This document shows positions 24,515-33,823 of a DNA stretch of 64,000 nt, piece by piece. A program made the translations under genes and the position numbers. Numbering within the stretch: the first letter of the stretch is position 1; every line of letters starts with the position of its first letter. The stretch comes from Dehalococcoidia bacterium (GTDB lineage Bacteria; Chloroflexota; Dehalococcoidia; Lucifugimonadales; Lucifugimonadaceae). The stretch spans positions 117,261-181,260 of the forward strand of contig JANQQP010000004.1 of the NCBI GenBank assembly GCA_028285005.1, in the 5' to 3' direction. The notes under the pieces were generated by a model. That model worked only from the letters and a program-made list of their open reading frames with translations, had not been told where the DNA came from and ran no database searches.

Positions 24515-25906
24515 ATGGCGAGATCTGCGAAAAGTGGTGTGTTAGCTATGCTGGTCGGCCTGTTGGTCGGGGCGACTGGGTGTTCTGTCTCCGCATCGCC
24601 TGCTCCTGCCGATGATGCGGTGAACGAGACGAGTACTCGTTCCTCGGACGGTTCGGCTGACGGGCCATCTGCGGCCACGTATGAGCCTGCCGACCGCACC
24701 GTAGATAGGCCAGATTCGGCAACACCCCAGTCCAATCCCACTCCAAGCAACATGGATAGTAGTGGCACATCTTTCGTGCCAGTTGCACCAGATGTGTTTG
24801 ACCTCGCCACGAGCGATTCGATGTTCGGTTCAGTGCCATGTGAGCCAATTGAAGGTGAGATCAAGCTCAGTAACCACATCTATCCTCCCGATATGTTCGA
24901 CACGATCGTACCGATGGGCCGAATGTGGGACTCACATGTGACGCCGACAGACCATCTGTACTGGACGGTGAATGAGGCTCGGGAGCGAGGGATGGTGTTG
25001 AGTCCTGCGGACGGCCGACTGATCAGGATCGAGCGATTCCCGAACGACCAGGCGCCGCAATGGGACTCCTCGATTGTGGAGCCCGACATTCGCATGGTCA
25101 TTGCCCATTCATGCGATCTGTTCTCAATCTTCATCCATGTCGGCGCACTTGCGCCGGAAATCGCGAGCGTAGTCGGCGAACTGGCGATGGGCGAACAGTG
25201 GCAGGCCAAGCAGGATGAGGTCGTGGAGCTGAAGGCAGGCGACCCGATCGCTGGTTTCGGTGGCTCGGCGATCGACTACAGCCTTCACGACGGCAGGATG
25301 CAACTGGCAGGATTCCAGGTGCCAGAGCACTACGAAGGCGAGCCGTGGAAGGTGCATACCGTCGATCCGTTCGATTACATGACCGACGAGCTGATTTCGG
25401 ATCTGTTGCCAAAGAATGAGCGCACAGTTGCTCCGTACGGCGGCCGCATCGACTATGACGTTCGCGGCTCGCTGGCAGGCAACTGGTTTATGGATGGCAC
25501 AGTTGATTACAGAGGCGGTGAGTCACCCGGGGCGAAGTACTGGAACGGCCATATGGCTATCGCCTACGATCACATCGACCCGAGTCAACTCCGAATCTCC
25601 ATTGGCCGTGACATCGGCATCACATACGACGACTGCCGTTTGTGCGGCGGCGTATACGCCGTCAAAGGAAACGCTCCGGATCCGTCACAGGTGACCTTCG
25701 CAGACGGGTTGGTGAAGTACGAGCTCACCGGTCGCCAACACTCATCTCCGGACTCAAGAGAGAAATCCGAGAGTGATGGCGTCGTTCTCGGTACGTTTCT
25801 GGCCCAGGTGTTGGACGACACCAGCATCAGGACCGAGTTCTTCAAGGGTCTCCTGGCTGACGGAGTGAGTGACTTCACCGACAACGCCGTCGTCTACCGG
25901 CGTTGA
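24515..25906 (+). CDS. Lipoprotein with M23 peptidase-like (LytM/lipoyl-fold) domain
   Basis: This 463-residue protein has lipobox VGATGC after a hydrophobic start and a Ser/Asp/Pro-rich linker to about residue 100. A domain follows reading GRMWDSHVTPTDHLYW, MVLSPADGRLIRI, MVIAHSCDLFSIFIHVG and LKAGDPIAGFGG. The order (H..D, then SPADG, then H...IHV, then GD.IA..G) resembles M23 metallopeptidase folds, but some Zn ligands are not clearly conserved. A second region (YWNGHMAIAYDHIDPS) may be a separate beta domain. It may bind or cut peptidoglycan or another envelope polymer; the function is not certain. TAGCAT (24503-24508) ends six bases before the ATG and no SD is seen. Confidence 0.6.
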   Translation: MARSAKSGVLAMLVGLLVGATGCSVSASPAPADDAVNETSTRSSDGSADGPSAATYEPADRTVDRPDSATPQSNPTPSNMDSSGTSFVPVAPDVFDLATSDSMFGSVPCEPIEGEIKLSNHIYPPDMFDTIVPMGRMWDSHVTPTDHLYWTVNEARERGMVLSPADGRLIRIERFPNDQAPQWDSSIVEPDIRMVIAHSCDLFSIFIHVGALAPEIASVVGELAMGEQWQAKQDEVVELKAGDPIAGFGGSAIDYSLHDGRMQLAGFQVPEHYEGEPWKVHTVDPFDYMTDELISDLLPKNERTVAPYGGRIDYDVRGSLAGNWFMDGTVDYRGGESPGAKYWNGHMAIAYDHIDPSQLRISIGRDIGITYDDCRLCGGVYAVKGNAPDPSQVTFADGLVKYELTGRQHSSPDSREKSESDGVVLGTFLAQVLDDTSIRTEFFKGLLADGVSDFTDNAVVYRR

Positions 25907-25935
25907 TGCCCTGCCTGTAGCTTCTTTGCAGCTTG

Positions 25936-25964
25936 TTTACGAACATCGCCGCTGGCGGTAGATT
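25936..25964 (+). promoter_or_regulatory. Candidate promoter for 25974
   Basis: TTTACG (25936-25941), a 17-base spacer, and TAGATT (25959-25964). The predicted start of transcription falls within three bases of the ATG at 25974, which lacks an SD; a leaderless mRNA is likely. Confidence 0.4.
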
Positions 25965-25973
25965 CTGGCTGTC

Positions 25974-27377
25974 ATGCAGAATCCATCTCTTAGCGCGGGT
26001 GTCGCCCGCATCGACATAACTCCGCCAGTTGGCGTTGCTCACGCTGGTTGGGGCGCACAGAAACACCAGGTTGCAGAAGCGATAGACATGCCGCTCTACG
26101 TGACGGCGATCGTGCTGCAGCAGGATGATCTGCGTGTTGCCATCGTCGACATCGACATCCTGATCCTAACCGCCGATATGGACGCAGAGGCGCGGGCGCT
26201 GATCGTGGAGAAGACCGGCATCGCGAGTGAGAACATTCGCCTGGCCTATTCGCACAACCATTCCGGTCCAGCCATGATGTCGGACTGGCTGACCGAAGGG
26301 ATGGATCTCGCCGAAGCCTGGTATGCGGCTATTCCAGCGAAGATTGCAGAGGCGGCTTCCAGGGCGACCGAATCCCTGGAGCAGGTGGTTGTCTCGTCCG
26401 GCACAGGCGAGTGCAACATCAATGTCAATCGGAGGCCGGTAGACGCTCAAGGTCACAGATTCACCGGCCGAAACTGGAATGACCCGGTCGATCATGAAGT
26501 CGGTGTCGTCGGCATTGACACGTTGTCCGGAGATCCTCTGGCGACCCTGATGGTGTTCGCATGCCACCCAACGATGATGGGACATGACAACACAAGCATC
26601 ACGCCGGACTTCCCTGGCCCTGCGAGACGAGTCGTTGAGCAGACGGTCGGTGGGTTGTGCCTGTTCCTGCAGGGTGCGGGCGGAAACCAGGGGCCTGTGC
26701 ATGGCTTCGTGGGTGATCTGGCGGTCTACCGCCGAGAGGGAACGAAGCTTGGACTGGAAGCTGCGCGCGTTCGCATGAACATCGACCCATACGAGCGTGA
26801 AGAGAGGTTGATTGAGATCGTGCCGTCCGGTGCTGACCTCGGCATGTACGCGGATGATCCTATCGGCGAGCTGGACTCGACACTGGCTGTGAAGTGGGAC
26901 GAAACGGATGTGCCGTTGAGAGACTTGGAGTCGGCAGCTGTACTCAAGCAACGGGCCGATGAGCTAGCAGATGTTGTAAGCCAGATGCATGCAGGTGGGG
27001 CACCGCACGATGAGTTGATCGCGGCGGTGTCCCGAGCAAAGAAGGCGACCATTGCGCTTAACTGCGCCCGCCTCGCCGAGAAGCACGGCGAGGACGGGCA
27101 CATCACTATTCGCTCTCAGGCGATCAGGATCGGTGAAACGATCCTTGTGTCTGTCCCGCTGGAGCCGTTTGCCGAGATCGGGTTAGAGGTGAAAGACAGG
27201 TCGCCCGCATCTCGCACCTTCTTCTCGGGGTTCAGCAATGGTCACTTCAACTACCTGCCAACGGACGTCGGCATCGAGGAAGGCGGCTACGAGGTTGATG
27301 TCTCGCCGTTCGCCGCTGGCTCTGCAGAGCTGGTTACACGAGCCTGTGTTCGGGCAATCGAGAAGGTATGGCCTTAG
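25974..27377 (+). CDS. Neutral/alkaline ceramidase-like N-terminal domain protein
   Basis: This 467-residue protein resembles the N-terminal catalytic domain of neutral ceramidases (PF04734 type): ARIDITPPVGVAHAGWG, a first metal/active-site stretch AYSHNHSGP and a second, VFACHPTMMGHDN. A LFLQGAGGNQGP block where ceramidases have the nucleophile region and FFSGFSNGHFNYLPT near the end also fit. There is no signal peptide and no C-terminal Ig-like domain, so it is shorter than secreted ceramidases (about 650 residues) and probably cytoplasmic. The substrate may be an amide other than ceramide. Confidence 0.8.
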   Translation: MQNPSLSAGVARIDITPPVGVAHAGWGAQKHQVAEAIDMPLYVTAIVLQQDDLRVAIVDIDILILTADMDAEARALIVEKTGIASENIRLAYSHNHSGPAMMSDWLTEGMDLAEAWYAAIPAKIAEAASRATESLEQVVVSSGTGECNINVNRRPVDAQGHRFTGRNWNDPVDHEVGVVGIDTLSGDPLATLMVFACHPTMMGHDNTSITPDFPGPARRVVEQTVGGLCLFLQGAGGNQGPVHGFVGDLAVYRREGTKLGLEAARVRMNIDPYEREERLIEIVPSGADLGMYADDPIGELDSTLAVKWDETDVPLRDLESAAVLKQRADELADVVSQMHAGGAPHDELIAAVSRAKKATIALNCARLAEKHGEDGHITIRSQAIRIGETILVSVPLEPFAEIGLEVKDRSPASRTFFSGFSNGHFNYLPTDVGIEEGGYEVDVSPFAAGSAELVTRACVRAIEKVWP

Positions 27378-27396
27378 ATCTGGCTCGCTGACCCGA

Positions 27397-27783
27397 CTAC
27401 GCGTCGTCGTACATCTGGAACACCTGGCCGCGGAGGTCCAGTCCCAAAGCTGGACGCAACTCCACGGTGCCGATGCGGGCGACAGGCAGGCGCGAAGCGA
27501 TATCGATCGCTTCGTCATCGTCCCTGGCTTCGATCACGTAGATTCCGCCGAGTTGCTCTTTGACCTCTGAGAACGGTCCATCGGTCGTCAGCGGTTTGCC
27601 TGCGCGGACGCGAATGCACTTTGCCGCCGGCGCTGGTTGAAGCCTGATGCTGCCGAGATTGTTTCCTGACTCGGTGATCGACTGGTCGAACTCCATCACT
27701 TGCTGAGTCAATGCTCCGATCTCTTCAGGAGGAAGCTCTCCGAATGACGCCGGGTCTGTGTGAATGAGCATCACGTAGTGCAT
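27397..27783 (-). CDS. YCII-related (DGPF domain) protein
   Basis: This 128-residue protein carries the DGPF family signature: MHYVMLIHTDPA at the start, LTTDGPFSEVKEQLGGIYVIEARDDDEAI in the middle and ELRPAL near the end. These dimeric ferredoxin-fold proteins are often next to ECF sigma factors; none lies here. The biochemical role is unknown. It is convergent with the ceramidase-like gene across 19 bp. Confidence 0.85.
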   Translation of the reverse strand: MHYVMLIHTDPASFGELPPEEIGALTQQVMEFDQSITESGNNLGSIRLQPAPAAKCIRVRAGKPLTTDGPFSEVKEQLGGIYVIEARDDDEAIDIASRLPVARIGTVELRPALGLDLRGQVFQMYDDA

Positions 27784-27900
27784 CTGGAACCTCTTTCGTT
27801 TGGTGGATGCTAACGGAGGGACAAAGCTGCCCTTCCGTTAGCCCAACGTTTGGACTTCCAGATACTCGACGAATTTCCTGAAACCGAGTCGTGCGACCGG

Positions 27901-29508
27901 TTATCGGTTCTGCTGCAGCCAGTGTTCGAGGCTGTCAGCCAGTGCGATCCAGCTCGCTTCGAGGATGTTGGTGGATGCACCGACGGTCTGCCAGACATCT
28001 CGCTCGTCCGCTGATTCGATGACAACTCTTACTGCGGCGCCGGTTCCCGTGCCTTCGTTGACAACGCGGACTTTGTAGTCAGTAAGCCGCACGTTGGTTA
28101 CGTCCGGATAGAACTCCCTGAGGCCCTTCCGCAGTGCGCGGTCGAGTGCGTCTACCGGGCCGTTACCTTCAGCGGCTGTGTGCCTCACTTCTTCGCCGAC
28201 CCGAACTTTGACGGTGGCTTCAGACAACATCGGATGTTCCTTGCCGTCTTTACGCCATCCTGTCCCGAATGATGTGCGGCGGCGGTTCTCTACTACCACC
28301 ATGAAGTCCACGAGCTCGAAACACGACTCATAGTTCGGTGTCGACCTTTTGATCAGCAGGTCGAGGGATGCCTGCGCGACCTCGTAGGAGTAGCCGAGCG
28401 ATTCCTGGTCCTTCACTTTCTGGACGATGCGTGTCGCGTCTTCGCGGTCGAGAACTTCCTCAAGTCCAAGCTCGCGAATCCGCCGCACGACGTTGCCACG
28501 GCCTGCAAGCTCGGAAATGACGACGGAGTTGGAGTTGCCTACGAGTGAAGGGTCGATGTGCTGATAGGCGTCGACTGCACGTTCTGTTGCTGCTGCGTGG
28601 AGTCCACCTTTGTGCGCGAACGCGCTGGCGCCGACGAACGGCTGAAACGGTGACGGGCGCCTGTTCACCACTTCGGCCACGTAGTTCGAGAGGCTGGTCA
28701 GCGCGGCCATCTGCTCGTCGCTTATGACATCAATACCCATCTTCAGCTTGAGGTTGGCGATCAGGCTGACCATGTTGGCATTGCCGGTGCGCTCACCGTA
28801 GCCGTTGATGCAACCCTGCACCTGCTGAGCGCCCGCCTCGACGGCTGCGATAGCGGAAGCGACTGCCGTATCCGTGTCGTTGTGAGTGTGTATTCCGATC
28901 GCCGCATCGTCGCCAAGAGCTTGTTTCACTTCTTGGGTGATGCGTCCCACCTCACTCGGCAGCGTGCCGCCGTTGGTGTCGCAGAGGACGACTCGCTCCG
29001 CGCCGGCTTCGATAGCGACTCGCAGAGACTGCAGTGCGTATTCAGGGTTCGAGCTGTACCCATCAAAGAAGTGCTCTGCGTCGAACATGACTCTCCGACC
29101 TTGCGACTTGAGGTGTCTGACCGAGTCAGCGATCATGGCTAGGTTCTCTTCGAGCGATGTAGCAAGGATCTCTTTCACCTGGTAGTCGGACGCCTTTCCG
29201 ACAAGTGTCAGGACGGGAGCTTCGGTATCGAGTAGCGCCCGCAACGTGGGATCTGTGGTTGCGTCGGAACCGGCCCGTCGAGTGTTGCCGAACGCGGCCA
29301 GCACGGCGTGTTTAAGTTCCAGGTCTCTCACACGGCGGAAATACTCGTCATCTTTGGGATTGGCGCCCGCGTAACCACCTTCGATGATGTCCACACCAAG
29401 CTCATCCAGCCTCTTCGTGATGGCCAGTTTGTCTTCGACGGACAGCGAAATGCCTTCCTGCTGTGTTCCGTCTCTCAGCGTGGTGTCGTAAAGCTCAACC
29501 TTGTTCAT
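27901..29508 (-). CDS. cimA: (R)-citramalate synthase
   Basis: This 535-residue DRE-TIM enzyme has LYDTTLRDGTQQEG, metal His in GIHTHNDTD, NGYGERTGNA and a C-terminal LeuA-type regulatory domain. The long form with RDGTQ-Q-EG and VEDKLAI matches the CimA branch rather than LeuA. It condenses pyruvate and acetyl-CoA to citramalate, feeding threonine-independent isoleucine synthesis. The ATG at 29508 is chosen since MNKVELYDTTLRDG begins there; the frame upstream runs into the T-box leader. That leader carries an Ile (ATC) specifier, which supports an isoleucine role. Confidence 0.9.
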   Translation of the reverse strand: MNKVELYDTTLRDGTQQEGISLSVEDKLAITKRLDELGVDIIEGGYAGANPKDDEYFRRVRDLELKHAVLAAFGNTRRAGSDATTDPTLRALLDTEAPVLTLVGKASDYQVKEILATSLEENLAMIADSVRHLKSQGRRVMFDAEHFFDGYSSNPEYALQSLRVAIEAGAERVVLCDTNGGTLPSEVGRITQEVKQALGDDAAIGIHTHNDTDTAVASAIAAVEAGAQQVQGCINGYGERTGNANMVSLIANLKLKMGIDVISDEQMAALTSLSNYVAEVVNRRPSPFQPFVGASAFAHKGGLHAAATERAVDAYQHIDPSLVGNSNSVVISELAGRGNVVRRIRELGLEEVLDREDATRIVQKVKDQESLGYSYEVAQASLDLLIKRSTPNYESCFELVDFMVVVENRRRTSFGTGWRKDGKEHPMLSEATVKVRVGEEVRHTAAEGNGPVDALDRALRKGLREFYPDVTNVRLTDYKVRVVNEGTGTGAAVRVVIESADERDVWQTVGASTNILEASWIALADSLEHWLQQNR

Positions 29509-29541
29509 CGCATTACTCACTCGGGCGCTATTTTCGGGCAA

Positions 29542-29822
29542 CAAAAAACCCATCCCACAAAGGGACGGGTTGTTGATCCCGCGGTACCACCCTTATTGCC
29601 TCAAAAGAGCGACTGTCGTCGCGCTAAGAGACCGCTCAGGAATACGGCACGTTTTCATGCCGTCGCGACTGCTAACGGGTCGCGACTCCGGCTGCGCCTA
29701 ATTGGCTTCACGCGCCTTTCGGGCAGCGGCTCTGGAGTGATTTTCGACCGGCTGCAACAGTGCCCGCTCACACCAATCCGGGCTCGCTCAACTGCCAGTA
29801 CCAGGCTACTCGTCTCCGTCCG
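29542..29822 (-). promoter_or_regulatory. T-box leader (Ile, specifier ATC) upstream of cimA
   Basis: On the minus strand the leader begins gacggagacgagtag. The distal stem I follows (GAGCCCGGATTGGTGTGAG), and then the specifier loop gaaaATCact with ATC at 29739-29741. The T-box core GGGTGGTACCGCGG lies at about 29579-29592, and the terminator is AACCCGTCCC/GGGATGGGTT followed by six T (29543-29570). This is a complete tRNA-Ile-sensing transcription attenuator ending about 34 bases before the cimA ATG. It fills most of the 464-base gap 29509-29972. Confidence 0.92.
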
Positions 29823-29972
29823 ACGAACGGTTTCATGCAACCGACCGTCACGCCTTGCATCTCAAGCGTAGCACCATTCAGCGTCGATTTCCTGAAGGCG
29901 TGCGCGCAGGTTGCGCTACCTGCGTAGAATGTGAAGTACTGAGCGTTCTATCCGGTCATCAGTCGAATTGCG

Positions 29973-30518
29973 ATGTCTGTAGTGAACCTGGGGCTAATCG
30001 AATATATCGATGCCGAATCACGCGGCCGTCCTGGTCAGCGGACGTTCAATATCACCGCTCGGAGTGGACGCGGCCAGGCGATCGTCTGGATGGAGAAGGA
30101 ACAGCTTTTCCAGGTTGGCGCTTCGCTGAAGCAGTTTCTGACGACCAGGGAATCGACGGCCGACCCGGTGCCGTTCGAACTTGATGCCGAGGCATCCGAC
30201 TACCTGATCGAGGTGGAGTTCAAGACGCCACAGATGACCTTGCGGCATGACCCGGCATCCGACGTATTCACTCTTTCAGCGGAAGATTACGGTGATGAAG
30301 GCTCCGAGGAGCCGGAGCAGGTGGTGGAGTTCAGCTTCCCTCGAAGTGAAGCCGAAAGACTGGCAGACACCTCACTTCAGGTGGTTGCATCTGGCAGACC
30401 GCCATGTCCGCTATGCACGGGACCGATCACACCCGGTGAAGAACACTTCTGTGTGAAGGTGAATGGTCACACTGAGGTCGGGCCGTTCAATCTTGGAAGA
30501 CAGCCGGCAGACGGGTAA
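29973..30518 (+). CDS. DUF3090 family protein
   Basis: This 181-residue protein has the DUF3090 pattern: YIDAESRGRPGQRTFNI, GQAIVWMEKEQLFQVG, a central FRVGEL-like strand (YLIEVEFKTPQMTLRHD) and a C-terminal zinc-ribbon-like RPPCPLCTGPI.P.EHFC. It is mostly beta and cytoplasmic. In Actinobacteria this family sits in an operon with SCO1664 homologues, cysQ and mshC (mycothiol); here the SCO1664 homologue is the next gene and ergothioneine genes follow. The function is unknown. Confidence 0.85.
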   Translation: MSVVNLGLIEYIDAESRGRPGQRTFNITARSGRGQAIVWMEKEQLFQVGASLKQFLTTRESTADPVPFELDAEASDYLIEVEFKTPQMTLRHDPASDVFTLSAEDYGDEGSEEPEQVVEFSFPRSEAERLADTSLQVVASGRPPCPLCTGPITPGEEHFCVKVNGHTEVGPFNLGRQPADG

Positions 30519-30657
30519 GTCGCGATTCGGCAATTGCTCCGACGCGACCGTGCAGCTTGCATTTCCGTAGAGTCCTAGAGACGGGTTGCGCTATTCTGGA
30601 CGTGCGCTCACCTTCGTCTCGGCTCCCCTCAGAACAGCAACTCCTAACGGATCGCAC

Positions 30658-31437
30658 ATGGAAGAACTGGCTGTGCCACCTGACTCAGAGGCCATGCTCA
30701 AGCAGTTGGCCGAGTGGGAGGTTTCGGGAATTGGACTGCATCCCGGCGGTTCGAACTACGTTTTCGTTGTCAGGCTTGAAGACCCTGACCGCGTCAGAGC
30801 CGATGACGAAGACGACGATGATCCTGAGGGCGCGGTCTACGGCATATACAAGCCGTCGACTGGAGAGCGTCCGCTGCGAGACTTTCCATACGGGACGTTG
30901 CACAACCGGGAGCGCGCAGCGTATCTGCTTTCGGTGGCGCTAGGTTGGCCGGACATCCCTCCAATGGTCGTCAGGGATGGTCCGCATGGCGAGGGTAGCG
31001 TCCAGCTGTTCATCGACGCGGACCTGCAGGCGAACTACTTCACCCTGCGTGATGACTGTCTTCACCTGTTCGAGCCGGTGGCGATGTTCGATGTCCTGTC
31101 CCACAACGCCGACCGCAAAGGCGGATCTTGTCTGAAGGCGGATAGTGACGGCCGCATCTGGGCCATCGATCACGGGTTAACTTTCAACCCTTCAGCCCGC
31201 CGTCGAACCGTGATGTTTGAGTTCAACGGCGAGGAGTATCCGGAGAAGCGCCTGGCTGACGTTAAGCGCGTGCGCGGAGATTTGAAAGACGGCGAATCAC
31301 CGTTCGCTTGCGAGATGCGGTCGCTACTTTCTGAGCACGAGATCGAGGGCCTGGTGCGCCGTGCTGACCGCATGTTGGAGACCGGCAGGTTCCCGCTGCT
31401 TGATCCGAACGTGAACGTGCCCTGGCCGTTTATCTAG
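30658..31437 (+). CDS. SCO1664-family PI3/4-kinase-like protein
   Basis: This 259-residue protein has HPGGSNYVFVV as a glycine-loop-like stretch, a candidate ATP-binding Lys in VYGIYKPSTGERPLRDFPYG, and HNADRKGGSCLK as a catalytic-loop-like stretch. IWAIDHGLTFN stands in the place of the DFG metal motif. This is the kinase-like fold of the SCO1664 family. The ATG at 30658 is taken because 24 upstream codons lack similarity; no SD is visible. It is paired with DUF3090 as in Actinobacteria and converges on egtD with a 10-bp gap. The substrate is unknown. Confidence 0.83.
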   Translation: MEELAVPPDSEAMLKQLAEWEVSGIGLHPGGSNYVFVVRLEDPDRVRADDEDDDDPEGAVYGIYKPSTGERPLRDFPYGTLHNRERAAYLLSVALGWPDIPPMVVRDGPHGEGSVQLFIDADLQANYFTLRDDCLHLFEPVAMFDVLSHNADRKGGSCLKADSDGRIWAIDHGLTFNPSARRRTVMFEFNGEEYPEKRLADVKRVRGDLKDGESPFACEMRSLLSEHEIEGLVRRADRMLETGRFPLLDPNVNVPWPFI

Positions 31438-31447
31438 GCTTTAACAA

Positions 31448-32422
31448 CTAGCCGGATGGCACCAGGTACTGGACGCTGAACAGGCTGTCCGAATCGGTCC
31501 ATACACAGCGGGTTTCCAGACCGGCGGCAGCTGCTAGAGCTGCGAACGAGTCAAGTGTGTACTTGTGCGAGTACTCAGTCAGTATGGTTTCGTCCTGGTC
31601 GAACCTGATGAGAGTGTCGTTGATGCAAACGACCTGGGATTTCGTCGAGATCAGGTGCATCTCGATTCGCGACTCCTCCTCGTTGAACACCGCCTCGTGC
31701 CGGAACTGATCAACCGCGAAATCCGCGCCGAGCTCTCGGTTGAGACGGTGCAGCAGGTTCAAGTTGAAGCGCGCAGTGACGCCTTGTGAATCGTTGTACG
31801 CGCTTAGCAAAACGTCACGCGACTTCAGCAGATCGACCCCGATCAGAACGCCGCCGGTCAGGCCGCACACTGATGCCATCTGTTTCAAGATGCGAGTCGC
31901 TTCGCCTTTCGTGAAGTTGCCGATAGTCGAGCCAGGGAAGTATGTGACCGGTCGGCCCGCCGGCTCTGCGGAACTCGGAAGCGGGAACGGCTGTGTGAAG
32001 TCGGCTACGACCGGCGAGATCCGTATGTGTGGATAGTCAGACCGGAGTTTGGCCGCGGTCTGCTGCAGGTAGTCGCCCGAGATGTCGACTGGCACGTAGG
32101 CGGACATGTTGCAGAGCCGATCAAGCAGGATGCGCGTCTTGATGCTGCTGCCGGATCCGTACTCGATCAGCAGGACCTTTTCTCCGAGGGCGTCAGCGAT
32201 CTCCTGGCCGGATTCGGTCATGATCTCGGCCTCGGTGCGCGTCGGGTAGTACTCCGGAAGCTCGGTGATCTCATCGAAGATCCGTGAGCCTTCTTCGTCA
32301 TAGAAGTATTTCGAGGGAAGAGTCTTGGGCGTGCTGCTCAGGCCGGATACTGCGTCTTCCAGCATGATCAGTTGCTCAGGTGTGAAGGTTACGTTTGTCT
32401 CAGCGAATGCCGGCCGGTTCAT
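31448..32422 (-). CDS. egtD: L-histidine N-alpha-methyltransferase
   Basis: This 324-residue SAM methyltransferase, close to the normal EgtD length, has LPSKYFYDEEGSRIFDEI, ELPEYYPTRTEAEI, SAM-binding LIEYGSGSSIKTRILLD, PVDISG and YFPGSTIGNF. It makes hercynine by trimethylating histidine, the first step of ergothioneine synthesis. The ATG at 32422 places the conserved fold at the start; a frame from 32470 adds 16 residues that fit poorly. It lies 66 bp after egtB and almost certainly shares its transcript. Confidence 0.95.
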   Translation of the reverse strand: MNRPAFAETNVTFTPEQLIMLEDAVSGLSSTPKTLPSKYFYDEEGSRIFDEITELPEYYPTRTEAEIMTESGQEIADALGEKVLLIEYGSGSSIKTRILLDRLCNMSAYVPVDISGDYLQQTAAKLRSDYPHIRISPVVADFTQPFPLPSSAEPAGRPVTYFPGSTIGNFTKGEATRILKQMASVCGLTGGVLIGVDLLKSRDVLLSAYNDSQGVTARFNLNLLHRLNRELGADFAVDQFRHEAVFNEEESRIEMHLISTKSQVVCINDTLIRFDQDETILTEYSHKYTLDSFAALAAAAGLETRCVWTDSDSLFSVQYLVPSG

Positions 32423-32488
32423 GGAACTGTCTTTCGTAGTAGTGGCGAGCAGACAAACGTCAGCCCGCAAACGGCGCGTTCAGCGCGG

Positions 32489-33823
32489 CTAGTCGATCTC
32501 TCGTGCTAGCCGGAAGCCCATGAACTGCCATTTTGAATCGGCTGGGAAGAAGTTCCGGTACGTCGGCCTTATGTGGTTCTGCGGTGTTGCGCAGGAGCCG
32601 CCTCGAAGCACCAGCTGGTTCGCCATGAACTTGCCGTTGTACTCACCTGCCGCGCCTTCCCAGGGCTTGAATCCCGGGTATGCGCTGTAAGCAGAATTAG
32701 TCCACTCCCATACGTCACCGAACATCTGGTGCAGGCGGCCTTTTGAGGCATCCGCAGCCAATGGTCGCGGATGGAACGTCAGACTGTCCGAGAAGTTGCC
32801 GCCATCGACTTCTGCGTCCGCGGAGGCAATCTCCCATTCGGCTTCAGATGGGAGGCGCGCACTCGCCCATCGAGCGTAAGCATCCGCCTCGTAATAGCTC
32901 ACATGCACAACCGGCTCATCCGGATGCACCGGGCGCGGCCCCGCCAGCGTGTACTGCATCCAGCCGTCATCGGTCCGGAACCAGTAGAGCGGCTTGTCGA
33001 ACTTCTCCCACTCATGTTCTTTGAGAGAGTGCTCCTGGACTGTGGACCATCCAAGCGACAACCACAGGTCGGGCCGGTCGTAGCCTCCGTCGTCAATGAA
33101 CTGCAGGTATTCACCGTTCGTCACAAGGCGCGAGCCGATCTCGAACGCCTCAACGTATTCCTTGTGTTTGCTGCCCTCGTTATCGAAGTGGAACTCCGGG
33201 CCGTCATAGCCAGTTTCGTAAAGACCAGCTTCGTAGCGGAGCCACTCAAGTTCAGGCACGCCTCGCTCCGCAGCGTCTTCTGGTCTTGGGTGCAACGTCG
33301 GGCGCAGCGGGTTCATGGACAGTACGTGCTTGATATCGGTTGCCATCAACTCTTGGTGCTGCTGCTCGTGGTTGATGCCCAGGATGACGGTGTCTTTGAT
33401 CGTGTCCAGCGCGTCGTCAGCATCGAGCTTGTCGATCAGGTCGATCATCTTCTCGTTGACGTATGCGCGATACTCGTAGACCTCTTTGACGGTTGGCCGC
33501 GAGATCTGACCTCGCCGAGGTCGACAGAACTGTTCGCCGATGGCGTTGTAGTAGGAGTTGAAGAGGTAGTTGTACTGGACGTTGAGAGGCTGGTAGGTCG
33601 GGTAGTTGTTGGCGAGGATGAACGTCTCGAAAAACCAGGTTGTGTGGGCCAGGTGCCACTTGGTTGGACTGACGTCAGGCATCGATTGAATGACGTAATC
33701 CTCAGTCTCCATTGGCGCGCACATCCGCTCAGTGAACGCCCTGGTCTGCTGGAAGCGTTCCTTCAACTCTGAAGCCGTGCGCGGGTCGACCCCGAAGCCA
33801 GTCGGGCGCTGAGCGGTAGTCAA
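32489..33823 (-). CDS. egtB: Ergothioneine sulfoxide synthase EgtB
   Basis: This 444-residue non-heme iron enzyme has an N-terminal DinB-like domain with WHLAHTTWFFETF (His57/His60) and GINHEQQHQELM (His152/His156), giving the three-His iron site. A C-terminal FGE-sulfatase-like domain has LRGGSCATP, YRNFFPADSKWQFMGFRLAR and the EWTNS motif. It joins hercynine to gamma-Glu-Cys or Cys with O2. No egtA, egtC or egtE lies in the window, so the thiol donor cannot be decided. It starts at TTG 33823 with an AAGG box about nine bases upstream. Confidence 0.95.
   Translation of the reverse strand: MTTAQRPTGFGVDPRTASELKERFQQTRAFTERMCAPMETEDYVIQSMPDVSPTKWHLAHTTWFFETFILANNYPTYQPLNVQYNYLFNSYYNAIGEQFCRPRRGQISRPTVKEVYEYRAYVNEKMIDLIDKLDADDALDTIKDTVILGINHEQQHQELMATDIKHVLSMNPLRPTLHPRPEDAAERGVPELEWLRYEAGLYETGYDGPEFHFDNEGSKHKEYVEAFEIGSRLVTNGEYLQFIDDGGYDRPDLWLSLGWSTVQEHSLKEHEWEKFDKPLYWFRTDDGWMQYTLAGPRPVHPDEPVVHVSYYEADAYARWASARLPSEAEWEIASADAEVDGGNFSDSLTFHPRPLAADASKGRLHQMFGDVWEWTNSAYSAYPGFKPWEGAAGEYNGKFMANQLVLRGGSCATPQNHIRPTYRNFFPADSKWQFMGFRLAREID

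Noticed and set aside
29308-29871. 187-codon plus-strand frame across the cimA leader
   Set aside because: It overlaps cimA antisense and the T-box; base pairing explains the sequence and the product has no domain.
32771-33772. Long plus-strand open frame (333 codons) opposite egtB
   Set aside because: It is the antisense of a gene with clear EgtB motifs, and is explained by GC-rich codon bias; the product has no recognisable domain.
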